DNA from: Lasioglossum baleicum
Taxonomy: Eukaryota > Arthropoda > Insecta > Hymenoptera > Halictidae
Length of the DNA stretch: 64,000 bases
Assembly (NCBI RefSeq): GCF_051020765.1
Contig: NW_027469122.1
Coordinates: forward strand, 434,001-498,000
Direction: 5' to 3'
A model generated the notes under the pieces. That model saw only the letters and a program-made list of their open reading frames with translations, was not told the origin of the DNA and did not search any database. Position 1 is the stretch's first letter. Each line of letters opens with the position of its first letter. The translations under genes were made by a program, and so were the position numbers. Shown piece after piece: positions 48,578 to 59,101 of the stretch.

Positions 48578-49012
48578 TTACATTCTAATACATCTACTAC
48601 GCCTCGAAGTTATTGAACCCACGCTCGCCACACTCTGCACTGGATTTCGAGGAATTTTTCGAACCATTCCAGTTTTGTTTCTGACGAAAGGAACAACTCT
48701 TCTCACCTGTGCAGGAATTATTAGATCTCTCTGTACAATCGTTCTCGGCTCATCCACAGCTTCCCCTAGAAAACGTTCATTCATTATCTGCATTGCACGT
48801 TGCTTATGATGCCTAGCGGTTTGTCTTAGGATCTTGTCTGCCCTACAGGCATTTAACCATTTCCGTGACACTTGAGCAGCGCAAAGCAGAGACTTAGGCT
48901 CCAACTTGCGTAGAATCAGCTGGGATATCTCCGGCGGGAGTTCAGAAATGAAATCCAACTTGGCAGGTTCCAGTAGTCCTAACGCACGGAGGAAAGACCT
49001 GAAGAACTCCAT
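48578..49012 (-). CDS. Small F-box protein, 144 aa (unit 16)
   Basis: The protein is identical to unit 15. The unit is a mosaic: its gene side matches unit 15, while the stretch upstream of the gene (about 49,236-49,810) matches unit 14. Confidence 0.7.
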   Translation of the reverse strand: MEFFRSFLRALGLLEPAKLDFISELPPEISQLILRKLEPKSLLCAAQVSRKWLNACRADKILRQTARHHKQRAMQIMNERFLGEAVDEPRTIVQRDLIIPAQVRRVVPFVRNKTGMVRKIPRNPVQSVASVGSITSRRSRCIRM

Positions 49013-51547
49013 GTTGCCGCTGCAGCGTCAGGATCTCGAATGATCTACTGTTCCAAATTTTGGGTTTATATACCCATGGTTACGGTTGATCGCTTGTTCC
49101 GGTTCGGTGACCCGACCAATCAGGATCGAGCTCGGATGAATTTATGTTTGTCATTGTTATGTTAACTTGCTGTTGAGTGCACGCATCAGGAAATAAATCG
49201 TTGAATTTGTTTGCCGTATATCAAACTCTAGGGAAATGTTTCTGTTTGGAATACCTTATGAAAAAGGTTTCATTTTGGAATACGCCATGAAATATGTAGA
49301 TAACATAAATTTACATCTTAAGATGTTTTCTTTCCATGACATAGGGAGTGGTATAGGTATGATGTTTAACCTACCGTCGGGCGCAGCGGTTCTAGGAGAT
49401 ACATCAATCACTATTTTGAGCAGTGTGATACATCCTTAAGCGGCGCAAACCCCTAGCTACTAGTAGCTTAATGTAAATGCTGTAATGTTGATTAGTTTTA
49501 CAAATCAGAGACACATTCTATTAACCCTCATACGCCCCTCAAGAATATTTTCCTCAATCCGCGAGTGGTTCGTAAGTCGGTCCGGATTGAGATCAGCTTG
49601 AGCCCAACGCTAGATTTCTAAAAACCGCGCGGAAATTGAGTAACAGCAACGGAGGAAATTAAGGGGCCGCCACACCGGTTAGGGAAACTAAATTCCTCAA
49701 TTTCGAACAAATTTCGGATCTTATGGTTAGGACAGAGACGGAACGAAGCTTGCAGCCACTAGTGCGATAAAGATGGTACATTAGATAGAAGTCAAGACTT
49801 TGAAAACTCAAACGTCGAAAAAAACTTCTTTTTTATATTGATGTTCCCTGACACCCCCCCGCGGAGAGGGGAAATTAGTTTAGATTGCCCCGAGGCCGAC
49901 AAAACCCCCGACCCGCTAGGTCATACCAGGAGTTTTGAGGGAATCAGAGTCAATCTCTGTTCTGAACTAAAAAGAGAGGAAATTCTGGTGGAGGACAGGC
50001 GCAAAGTTTAGTATTTTGTTCCTACCACCCCTGAGTAGGGTGTCATTTGAAAGAGCTCGGGAAGAGGTATTGAGCCTCATAGGCTAGGAGAGCCACCGAG
50101 TTCATCCGAAGGGCGTATAGCGTTTCTCATAAATTAGAAAAGTTCTGTATGTATTTGGAGTCGCGAGGGCATTAGGATCTCTATCCCGAGGTCAGAGTGG
50201 AGGAGCCTTTGACTTTGAAAATTCTGACAAAGCCAAAGGTCTTGGAAACCTTTTTCAGATTTTCAAGGTCAAGGTCAAAGTCAAAGGTGCAGGCGGGATC
50301 AGGAACCTCTCCCGAAGGTCGGCATATAAATTTGCGGTGTCGAGCGACAACAAGTAGTGAAAAATGGCATAGAATAGGTTAATTTAGCAATTAAGGATTT
50401 AGATTTTAGGCTGCGTGCGGATAGGAATAGTGTTAAACGGTTAGATATAAGAGTGCGGTTTCAATGTTTCATATAGTTTGGATTGACATCTGTAAGGAAA
50501 AAATAAAATCCAGGTTAGGTTAATTTTTATTAAAATTGATTATAAAAAAAAGGGACCACAATTACGATTATGAAATTTCGCGCGCGCCAAAGAACTGTGA
50601 TTACGGAACCTTTAAATGGACACAAAATAAATGACCCCCGCCGATTATGAAAACGAAATTTCGAAAAAAAAAATTTTCTGTAAATGATACGCGTTACACT
50701 TGTGTTATATGATTACGAAATATTGCAAAAAATCGATTGTCACGATAAAATTTTGGTAACAAAGGCGATCTAGATTGGGCGCCGAAAAAAGAAGGTTCGA
50801 GAAGAAGTATCAAAAGCTCTCATGATTTATTTAAACATATTTCAACGAATTGCAGCAATGGAGTACGTCATTTGTAATGAAAGATTATTTGATGTTATAG
50901 GATCGGATTTTTCCAAGATCCCTGTTTCTGATCACAGACACTCTGTTAAACTGAAGCACTTCAATTTAACATGCACTATTTCATATATTGGATGATTGCA
51001 AAAGCTCATACTCAATTTACCTCGTGAACTTGTCTGAAACTAAACGTGCAACTTCTACGGAAAAGGAAATCACAGGTTGTAAAATGTTCGGAGACAATTA
51101 TAGAAAACAGAGTTACAGACTATATAATTGATTAATAAAACTGTTATTTATCCCAAATAGGGTACGAACTTTTGCAAACACATTACTAATACATTACGTT
51201 TAGTAATACATTATTGGCTAACGATTGAAGGCTGTTAAAGGATCTAGTAAAGAATCATTGGTCATGGACTTTAGAAAATGACGAAAATATATTATATCTT
51301 AAATATAAACATATTATTAATATATTCCACGAAAAATATCCTGCATCGCTTATGGGAAGCAGTAGTTAGATTTTTTAAAAAATACTGTCCACACTTGGAC
51401 ATCAGTCAATTATACATATAGGGGAAAATTATAACAAGATTTTCTTGTGGTCAAACAATGGATTATATGTACTTACTTAGACTACATTATCCTAACAACT
51501 AGTCAATTCACTCATAAGAGCACGTCAAGATAAAATTGACTAACATC

Positions 51548-51982
51548 TTACATTCTAATACATCTACTACGCCTCGAAGTTATTGAACCCACGCTCGCCA
51601 CACTCTGCACTGGATTTCGAGGAATTTTTCGAACCATTCCAGTTTTGTTTCTGACGAAAGGAACAACTCTTCTCACCTGTGCAGGAATTATTAGATCTCT
51701 CTGTACAATCGTTCTCGGCTCATCCACAGCTTCCCCTAGAAAACGTTCATTCATTATCTGCATTGCACGTTGCTTATGATGCCTAGCGGTTTGTCTTAGG
51801 ATCTTGTCTGCCCTACAGGCATTTAACCATTTCCGTGACACTTGAGCAGCGCAAAGCAGAGACTTAGGCTCCAACTTGCGTAGAATCAGCTGGGATATCT
51901 CCGGCGGGAGTTCAGAAATGAAATCCAACTTGGCAGGTTCCAGTAGTCCTAACGCACGGAGGAAAGACCTGAAGAACTCCAT
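51548..51982 (-). CDS. Small F-box protein, 144 aa (unit 17, last complete unit)
   Basis: The protein is identical to units 15 and 16. It is the last F-box copy before the array breaks off; the partial unit at 53,733 stops before reaching a gene. Confidence 0.7.
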   Translation of the reverse strand: MEFFRSFLRALGLLEPAKLDFISELPPEISQLILRKLEPKSLLCAAQVSRKWLNACRADKILRQTARHHKQRAMQIMNERFLGEAVDEPRTIVQRDLIIPAQVRRVVPFVRNKTGMVRKIPRNPVQSVASVGSITSRRSRCIRM

Positions 51983-53732
51983 GTTGCCGCTGCAGCGTCA
52001 GGATCTCGAATGATCTACTGTTCCAAATTTTGGGTTTATATACCCATGGTTACGGTTGATCGCTTGTTCCGGTTCGGTGACCCGACCAATCAGGATCGAG
52101 CTCGGATGAATTTATGTTTGTCATTGTTATGTTAACTTGCTGTTGAGTGCACGCATCAGGAAATAAATCGTTGAATTTGTTTGCCGTATATCAAACTCTA
52201 GGGAAATGTTTCTGTTTGGAATACCTTATGAAAAAGGTTTCATTTTGGAATACGCCATGAAATATGTAGATAACATAAATTTACATCTTAAGATGTTTTC
52301 TTTCCATGACATAGGGAGTGGTATAGGTATGATGTTTAACCTACCGTCGGGCGCAGCGGTTCTAGGAGATACATCAATCACTATTTTGAGCAGTGTGATA
52401 CATCCTTAAGCGGCGCAAACCCCTAGCTACTAGTAGCTTAATGTAAATGCTGTAATGTTGATTAGTTTTACAAATCAGAGACACATTCTATTAACCCTCA
52501 TACGCCCCTCAAGAATATTTTCCTCAATCCGCGAGTGGTTCGTAAGTCGGTCCGGATTGAGATCAGCTTGAGCCCAACGCTAGATTTCTAAAAACCGCGC
52601 GGAAATTGAGTAACAGCAACGGAGGAAATTAAGGGGCCGCCACACCGGTTAGGGAAACTAAATTCCTCAATTTCGAACAAATTTCGGATCTTATGGTTAG
52701 GACAGAGACGGAACGAAGCTTGCAGCCACTAGTGCGATAAAGATGGTACATTAGATAGAAGTCCAGACTTTGAAAACTCAAACGTCGAAAAAAACTTCTT
52801 TTTTATATTGATGTTCCCTGACACCCCCCCGCGGAGAGGGGAAATTAGTTTAGATTGCCCCGAGGCCGACAAAACCCCCCTACCCGCTAGGTCATACCGG
52901 GAGTTTTGAGGGAATCAGAGTCAATCACAGTTCTGAACTAAAAAGAGAGAAAATTCTGGTGGAGGACAGGCGCAAAGTTTAGTATTTTGTTCCTACCACC
53001 CCTGAGTAGGGTGTCATTTGAAAGAGCTCGGGAAGAGGTATTGAGCCTCATAGGCTAGGAGCGCCTGCGAGGTCATCCGATGGGCGTATAGCGTTTCTCG
53101 TAAATTAGAAAATTTCTGTATGTATTTGGAGTCGCGAGGACATTAGGATCTCTATCCCGAGGTCAGAGTGGAGGTGCCTTTGACTTTGAAAATTCTGACA
53201 AAGCCAAAGGTCTTGGAAACCTTTTTCAGATTTTCAAGGTCAAGGTCAAAGTCAAAGGTGCAGGCGGGATCAGGAACCTCCCCCGAAGGTCGCCATATAA
53301 ATTTGCGGTGTCGAGCGACAACAAGTAGTGAAAAATGGCATAGAATAGGTTAATTTAGCAATTAAGGATTTAGGTTTTAGGCTGCGTGCGGATAGGAATA
53401 GTGTTAAACGGTTAGATTTAAGAGTGCGGTTTCAATGTTTCATATAGTTTGGATTGACATCTGTAAGGAAAAAATAAAACCCAGGTTAGGTCAATTTTTA
53501 TTAAAATTGATTATAAAAAAAGGGACCACAATTACGATTATGAAATTTCGCGCGCGCCAAAGAACTGTGTTTACGGAACCTTTAAATGGACACAAAATAA
53601 ATGACCCCCGCCGATTATGAAAACGAAATTTCGAAAAAAAAAATTTTCTGTAAATGATACGCGTTACACTTGTGTTATATGATTACGAAATATTGCAAAA
53701 AATCGATTGTCACGATAAAATTTTGGTAACAA

Positions 53733-53911
53733 AGGCGATCTAGATTGGGCGCCGAAAAAAGAAGGTTCGAGAAGAAGTATCAGAAGCTCTCATGATTTAT
53801 TTAAACATATTTCAACGAATTGCAGCAATGTAGTACGTCATTTGTAATGAAAGATTATTTGATGTTATAGGATCGGATTTTTCCAAGATCCCTGTTTCTG
53901 ATCACAGACAC
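53733..53911. repeat. Terminal partial satellite unit
   Basis: The first 179 bp of an eighteenth unit, ending within the text GATCACAGACACT. Beyond that the sequence becomes the reverse complement of a retrotransposon coding region. This is the right-hand edge of the array. Confidence 0.9.
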
Positions 53912-55455
53912 TGGTCTTCTATTGCCAATGTTGTTGTCCAACGTTTCAAAATATTTTTTTCCCTTGTGAGTACCTTCCCTTACGTGTTTAAGGTCTGACT
54001 TTTGCCATTTTTTATCCTTGGTACGATTAATTATGTCGCTAATTGGGATTTTGATGTCCTCGTCATGTTCGTACTCTGTTCTTTCCTTTGCTATCTGGTC
54101 CGCTCTTTCATTACCTTCAATTCCCATATGGGCAGGTATCCATGCAAATAAGACTCTTTTGAGACCATTCATGTTAAACTTGTTAGCTTGTTTGGCAATC
54201 TTTTTAATCCATGGGTTGATAGTCTTATCTGATGAAATGTTTAATAGACCCGACAGAACACTCTCTGAGTCTGTTAGAATAATTATTTTCTCATCGTCCT
54301 TTAGATGTTTTTCCTCTGCTATTTTAATAGCTTCGCTAATTGCAATGCACTCGGTGGTATAGATAGTGGCAATTTTGTTAATGCTAAGACCCTCCTCTTC
54401 CCATTGGTTGTCCTTTTTTGTAACGATACCTGCTCCGTTTGATGAGCTATTATTTTTTTTTGAGCCATCTGTATACATAAGAATCGGATTATATTCGTCG
54501 ATCCCAAGATGTTCTTTAATCATATTTATGAGAACTGTGTCACTGATGTGGTGGTGTTTCCTTACATAGCCAGACTGCAGGTCGATCAGGTCTTTCCAGT
54601 TAATTTCTTTTAGAGCATTTAGTTCTTTTACATCTTCCAATGTGTCAGATTTCCATATGATATCTTCTATCAATTTTGATTCCATCCATCCTTTATTTAG
54701 GACAATGTCTTCCTCATGAGGTATGCCCGTTCCTTCATAATTGATTATTTGGTTGTTAATATGGTCCATAACCTTGCTGGTGCTCTTCGCTCTCTGTTTT
54801 ATGATATACTTCTCTGCTAGTAGGTTGACTCTTTCCTCAAAATTCATTATTCCGGATTCAACTGCCATGACGTTGGTTGGGGTTGAGTTTCTGTAACCCA
54901 TAGCTATTCTGATTCCCTCATTCTGAATTTTCTGGAATCTTTCTACCGATTTGTTCGTTGGGGTGTAGTAGGTTATTACAGCATATTCTAAGACGGATCT
55001 TACAAGACTCTTATATAACTGTATCATAATACTTGGGGTAGCTCCTTTTTTTATATGAGCTATGTATCTTAGCATGTTAAGTCTTTTCTTTGCCTTATTC
55101 TCTATCTCTTTAACTTTTAGGTTGAATTTTAGTTTATTATCTATAATTATGCCTAAAAATTTGGCATTGTCGGTTTCTTCGATGGTACTATTTCCCATTT
55201 TCAACGAAAGCTTCTTATTTCGATTTGTGTGTTTACTAAAGTATAAAATTTGGGTTTTTTCTCTGGAAATCCCCAGATGTATCTCCTTCAATTTATCTGA
55301 AAGAGTGTGTATTACTTTCAAGGTTTTGCGTTCGGCTTCATATATATTGTTGCATGTGATTATAATGGCAATATCGTCTGCATATTGCAGAATTTCACAC
55401 TCCTCTTCTTCTATACTCAGGCCTAGTTCTCTTGTATAAATGTTATATAAAATGG
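53855..55455 (-). pseudogene. Non-LTR RT C-terminal part and RNase H (after frameshift)
   Basis: This frame is open from just after the frameshift. The RT motif C, YADD, is at 55,373-55,384, upstream of the first possible non-ATG start at 55,321. RNase H follows with Thr-Asp-Gly-Ser, Thr-Glu-Cys, Thr-Asp-Ser-Glu-Ser and a final His-x-Gly-Ile-x-Gly-Asn-Glu-Arg-Ala-Asp, so its acidic residues are all kept. The last ~18 codons (53,855-53,911) are satellite sequence read through from the junction. Confidence 0.85.
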
Positions 55456-56580
55456 GCCTAGAATGGAGCCCTGTGAGAGACCAATCAGGCAGTCCTTAGC
55501 CACGTCAGGCTCGTATTCCCTATTGAATATGTTTATTCTGTTCTTTAGCCATTTCCTAATATAATTATATATTTTTATTGGGCAGTCTATCCTTTTTAGA
55601 ATACTTAGGAGTGTTTTATGGTCAACATTGTCGTAAGCTGCTTTTACATCTATCAGAATCACCGCTGTTTCCGTATTTTCTCCTTTATTCCGCCTTATAA
55701 TTGACATGATGGAAGCCAGGTTGTCCACCGTGCCTCTGCCTTTCCTGAAGCCGTTTTGAGACTCGTGTATCAGTTTTTGGTTCTCTACCCAGTCAGTGAG
55801 CCTATTTGTCACTATTCTTTCACATATCTTCCCCACACAGCTGGTCATAGCTATTGGTCTAACTGAGTTTTTGCCTGTTTTCTCTATAAACACGACTTTA
55901 GCCGTTTTCCACTGTTGGGGGATATCTTCATTGCTGGTCCATATCTTATGGAAGATGTTTAGTAATTCCTGCTTGGCTTCAGCAGGTAGATTTTTGATTA
56001 TATTATAATCCAGGTTGTCTATGCCTGGTGCCGACTTGCTATTAGATCTTAGAATACTATGCATCATTTCATTCTGTGTGACGTCACTATTCCATGTGTC
56101 AGGTACATTTCTGGTGGAGGGTTCGTGCAGTCTTGACGTTGTTTCGTTTTGCATACCGGGTACCTCGACATCATCGTCTGGACAACATTGCAGTTCTATG
56201 TTATCTGGCTTTTTAGAGTGCTCATTTATTGCTTTTTCTTCAAGCTGGTTTCTGATTTCCGGCGATTGTCTTTTACCTTTCTGTTTAACGAAACCGTGTT
56301 GCAATCTTTTAATTTTACTCCATAGTTCTCCTGTGGAAGTTCTGTTATTTATTGATTCAGTAAATTCGAGCCATTTATCGTATTTCTTGGCCTTGATTAG
56401 TATTTTTAGGTCAGTTTCCTCCTTTTTCAATGTGTTCCAGTTGTCTAGAGATGGGTTTTTACAGAATTTATTAGCAGCCTTTCTCAAATTTTTCCTTTTT
56501 TCCCAGCAGGTCTTGTCCCACCAAGGAGGGCTCCTCTTGTTGTTGTTCACATAATTTGGGGGATTCCTTTTGTAACCGTG
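53912..56580 (-). mobile_element. Non-LTR retrotransposon fragment (RT plus RNase H), truncated at both ends
   Basis: Read on the minus strand, it begins in the linker between endonuclease and RT (an Arg-Ser-Pro-Pro-Trp-Trp-Asp segment), passes through RT and RNase H, and stops at the satellite junction. The endonuclease, the C-terminal zinc-finger region, the 3' UTR and any poly(A) are missing. RT with a C-terminal RNase H fits the I/R1/LOA group rather than Jockey or RTE, but I cannot place it further. Loss of the 3' end means the present border is not a plain target-primed insertion junction. Confidence 0.85.
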
Positions 56581-56634
56581 TCGGTCACATATCGACACTT
56601 CGCGAAGATAGAGGATAGGAATCGTATTTACCAC
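55423..56634 (-). pseudogene. Non-LTR RT, N-terminal part (before frameshift)
   Basis: 403 codons from the first in-frame ATG; the first ~18 codons probably come from flanking DNA. RT motifs in order: Ala-Pro-Gly-Ile-Asp; an Arg-Pro-Ile block; Gly-Phe-Arg-Lys-Gly-Arg-Gly; motif A with the first catalytic Asp (Ile-Asp-Val-Lys-Ala-Ala-Tyr-Asp); and motif B around Gln-Gly-Ser. Immediately after motif B the frame is lost at about 55,454-55,456, where a C-run looks one base short. The catalytic YADD lies in the other frame. Confidence 0.85.
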
Positions 56635-57906
56635 GGCGATCTATGACGTCATACGCGGTCCTCGTCGTAGTAAAGGATCGCAGGATCGCCCCACTAATCA
56701 TAGTTGCGTGCGCATCGATCCCCACTCGATAATCATCGAAGGAGATCGATGAGGGCCATCGAGAACTCACTCTACGTCTGGACGCGATTCAGTGAGCACG
56801 CGTTCGCGAGGTGTCCGTTCGACGATAACCGGTGCGTATTCGGGAGGCCAAACCGTCCTGTTGTACTAGACAAACCGTCTAGCCAACCCCGTTACGTAAG
56901 CGCCTCAAACCGAGGAGTCGCGATTGCAAACCGCTTCGTGGCACAGTTAAACGTATCACCGTTCGCGTAATTTAGTCGTGACCGCGTAGTAGTCATTTGC
57001 GTTGAATTATTGATGTATAAGTAACGTAGCTCCGAACTGTGTAACTTGCTACAAGCAAGCGTGGATTAAAGAATTTATTAAAGTTTCTTCTTGTCGTATT
57101 GGACAGCGAGTCCCAACTATTAAATTCACGAAAGTCGTCGTACGGGCACTCCGATATATTTAGTGGCTTCAACAGTGAATTATTCGCGGTTAGATTCGGG
57201 AATGTGTTCTGTCAACTAGATCAAGCAGCTGAAACTCCATGTAGATCAGACCTATGCACTACTGGTGTTTCATTATTGTGTCGATCGACTTTGAGAGACA
57301 TATTCACGAATCATTTGGTTTTCTGTATAACATTTGGATTGTCACAGCCAAGGAGACTCTACTGACACTGAAAGTTGCTCCGAGGTCACTAACTGTGCTG
57401 AAGGGCAACTCGTAAGTGTTCCGGAATTTCCGAGGTATCGTGATCGTTTCTATAAGTGCGTATCATCTGATGAATCAGCAGATCGTACGAGTAGTAAACG
57501 TGTCCAAACATCTTTGCGGTGTTTTGAACATTTCAATAATAAGAAAGCGTGATCGCTGGTACTCGTTGACCATGTCTATCCGTGCATGGACCGTACAGGA
57601 TAAATGCTCGTGCTTAGCAATCACGTTTCAGTCGTCAATAGGATCGTTTCCCATTTGTGTGAATTATCTGAGCTATCAGCCGATCGCACTGGTAGTGAAG
57701 CGGATCCTCCGGGATCTTCATTATATTAATCAACTCACACACTGTGTGAGATCTACTTTCTAGTTGTTTTACGTATCCCATTGTTGAAAGCCATTACAAT
57801 AATATCGATTTCAGTCGAGGGTTATCCTCATGATAATTAAACCGAACATCTAACACGTAGCGACCAGACGTGGATTCTCGGTGATTGTCCGCCGGCGGAC
57901 TTAGAT
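56581..57906. other. Unassigned region between the retrotransposon fragment and the gypsy LTR
   Basis: 1.3 kb with no recognised gene. The left edge begins TGTCGGTCACATATCGACA, with short inverted arms TGTCG/CGACA, which could be an LTR-like end. A TATAAG at about 57,015 and an ATTAAA near 57,065 follow, but I find no convincing primer site. On the plus strand a decayed frame (57,334-57,549, then interrupted by stops) is Ser/Asp-rich and twice contains Ser-Ala-Asp-Arg-Thr. Palindromes are present at 57,734-57,750 and 57,887-57,900. It may be an old retroelement remnant. Confidence 0.3.
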
Positions 57907-58092
57907 TGCGACGAGGCCTCACCTCGCCGCGAGTTAGGCGCGAATGGGGACTACCACTCGCCACCTGTATTTATAAACTCTCGCGACACGGGCGCGCACC
58001 AATCACCGCCGTGACCAAGCGCGCGCCAATCGGAGAGCGCCGCGGCCGCCCGACCGAGAGCGGCACTCTCCATGGTCCGCGCTTTCGCGTAC

Positions 58093-58099
58093 TATATAA
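58093..58099 (+). promoter_or_regulatory. TATA box of the gypsy LTR
   Basis: TATATAA sits about 190 bp into the LTR. Transcription would start near 58,120-58,125. No consensus initiator is evident there. Confidence 0.6.
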
Positions 58100-58318
58100 G
58101 TCACGTCGGAATACCGTGCGAGCGGAGTCCGCTTGGAACCACTCCCGTGCACACCGGATCGTACGAGCCCTTTTCAGAGCTATACATCCGTCCAGAACGC
58201 AGGCTGGAAGCACGAGTTCCAGGAGACGACTTCCCACCGTGTCCCGGCTCCCGGAGATCGCCGTGCCATCGCCGTGGCTGGACCGGACCCGTCGTGTCGG
58301 TGTGGTGGGCACGAATAC

Positions 58319-58556
58319 CCTTAGGTGCTTCTAAGGCGCGTGCGACTGTAACCCGTCGCTCAGGTGCTTCTGTGTGAGGGTTACGGCACTACTCGGCTCT
58401 CCGACCGTCCAGCACGGGCCGATTGGCCTCCGGCCCTGTCCGCGGATCCTTTGCGGTTCAACGTCGCGATTTGGTGTGGCGGCGGCGGGTACGAACCTCT
58501 CAGGTGCCTCTGAGATACGTAAGAACCGTGGTCTGTCCTTCAGGTGCTTCTGAGGG
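58319..58556 (+). repeat. Four related hairpins in the gypsy LTR
   Basis: Four short inverted repeats share the core AGGTGCYTCT: 58,319-58,336 (CCTTAG/CTAAGG arms), 58,359-58,378 (CTCA/TGAG, less regular), 58,499-58,514 (CTCAG/CTGAG) and 58,537-58,556 (CCTTCAG/CTGAGGG). The arms vary but stay paired while the loop GTGCTT or GTGCCT is kept. They lie in the predicted R region and so would be in both ends of the RNA. Confidence 0.7.
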
Positions 58557-58975
58557 AAAACCGCGGCGCCTACGCTGCGTCGGGCCGTGACCTCCGACCG
58601 TATCCTGTCACCACCCACCTTCCAGCGTAAATCCGAAGAGACTCCGCGAAGTCTCGCGTCGTCCGATACCGCGTTCCGCGCCGCCGAACTCCGGGAACCG
58701 TTTCAGCGAACACGCGCGCCGTACCGCTTAATAATTAAGGGCTCCTGACCGCCTGATCGCTTCCGTAAATTCCTCCGTGAATATTCCGCACCGTTTAAAT
58801 CTGTTCTTGTTTATACCGGGAATAATCCGCCAACCGACGCGACCGAGGAACCGTCGCAGCTGCCGTCTAAGTAACCTGCCGCCTAGTTTTCAATCTTCTG
58901 TTACGCGGTCGGATTCACCGGCCTGCAGGAAACCTTATTTTGTTTGTCACATCCTTACATTACCGCACATTGCGG

Positions 58976-58981
58976 AATAAA
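58976..58981 (+). terminator. Polyadenylation signal of the gypsy LTR
   Basis: AATAAA lies about 100 bp before the LTR end and is followed by a T-rich stretch. Confidence 0.65.
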
Positions 58982-59083
58982 GTTTATTTTTGTTTACCCG
59001 ATTTTGTGTACAATTCATTCATTCACCTACGAACCTTGGTCAACTCATGAGCTACAAGGCACATACGAAATCGGAACGTTACA

Positions 59084-59101
59084 TGGCGCCCGAACAGGGA
59101 C
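59084..59101 (+). other. Gypsy primer binding site, tRNA-Lys type
   Basis: TGGCGCCCGAACAGGGAC begins directly after the LTR. It is the full 18 nt complement of the 3' end of tRNA-Lys(UUU), the primer also used by lentiviruses and several insect gypsy elements. Confidence 0.9.

Larger units (their letters stand above)
1..53911. repeat. ~2.97 kb tandem satellite array carrying an F-box gene, 17 full units plus a partial one
   Basis: Every unit can be anchored on AGGCGATCTAGATTGGGCG. Unit starts are 1, 2970, 5940, 8909, 11879, 14850, 17820, 20795, 23769, 26745, 29723, 35899, 38878, 41855, 44824, 47793, 50763 and 53733 (partial). Unit length is 2,969 to 2,979 bp; unit 11 is 2,975 bp after removing the inserted element and its target duplication. 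Units differ by scattered substitutions and short indels, by eye a few percent at most. The left end is outside the window; the right end is a sharp break at about 53,911 against a retrotransposon fragment. Apart from the F-box ORF each unit has about 2.5 kb with no convincing gene: no tRNA, 5S rRNA, snRNA or histone gene was recognised in it. The array is seen directly; its total size and chromosomal place are unknown. Confidence 0.97.
57907..59083 (+). repeat. Gypsy 5' LTR, 1,177 bp
   Basis: It starts TGCGACGAGG, matching the sequence directly after the polypurine tract at 63,836, and ends ACA directly before the primer site. If the single TATATAA (58,093) and the AATAAA (58,976) are used, U3 is about 0.2 kb, R about 0.87 kb and U5 about 0.09 kb, an unusually long R. 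The first ~430 bp are an open frame continuous with the third ORF at the 3' end. Confidence 0.92.

Noticed and set aside
1..53911. rDNA, 5S, snRNA or histone gene array as explanation of the tandem units
   Set aside because: I could not find the conserved core of any of these in a unit; the only recognisable coding domain is the F-box.
54018..54362. Plus-strand ORFs of 67 to 179 codons across 54,018-56,554
   Set aside because: They are antisense shadows of the RT and RNase H coding sequence.
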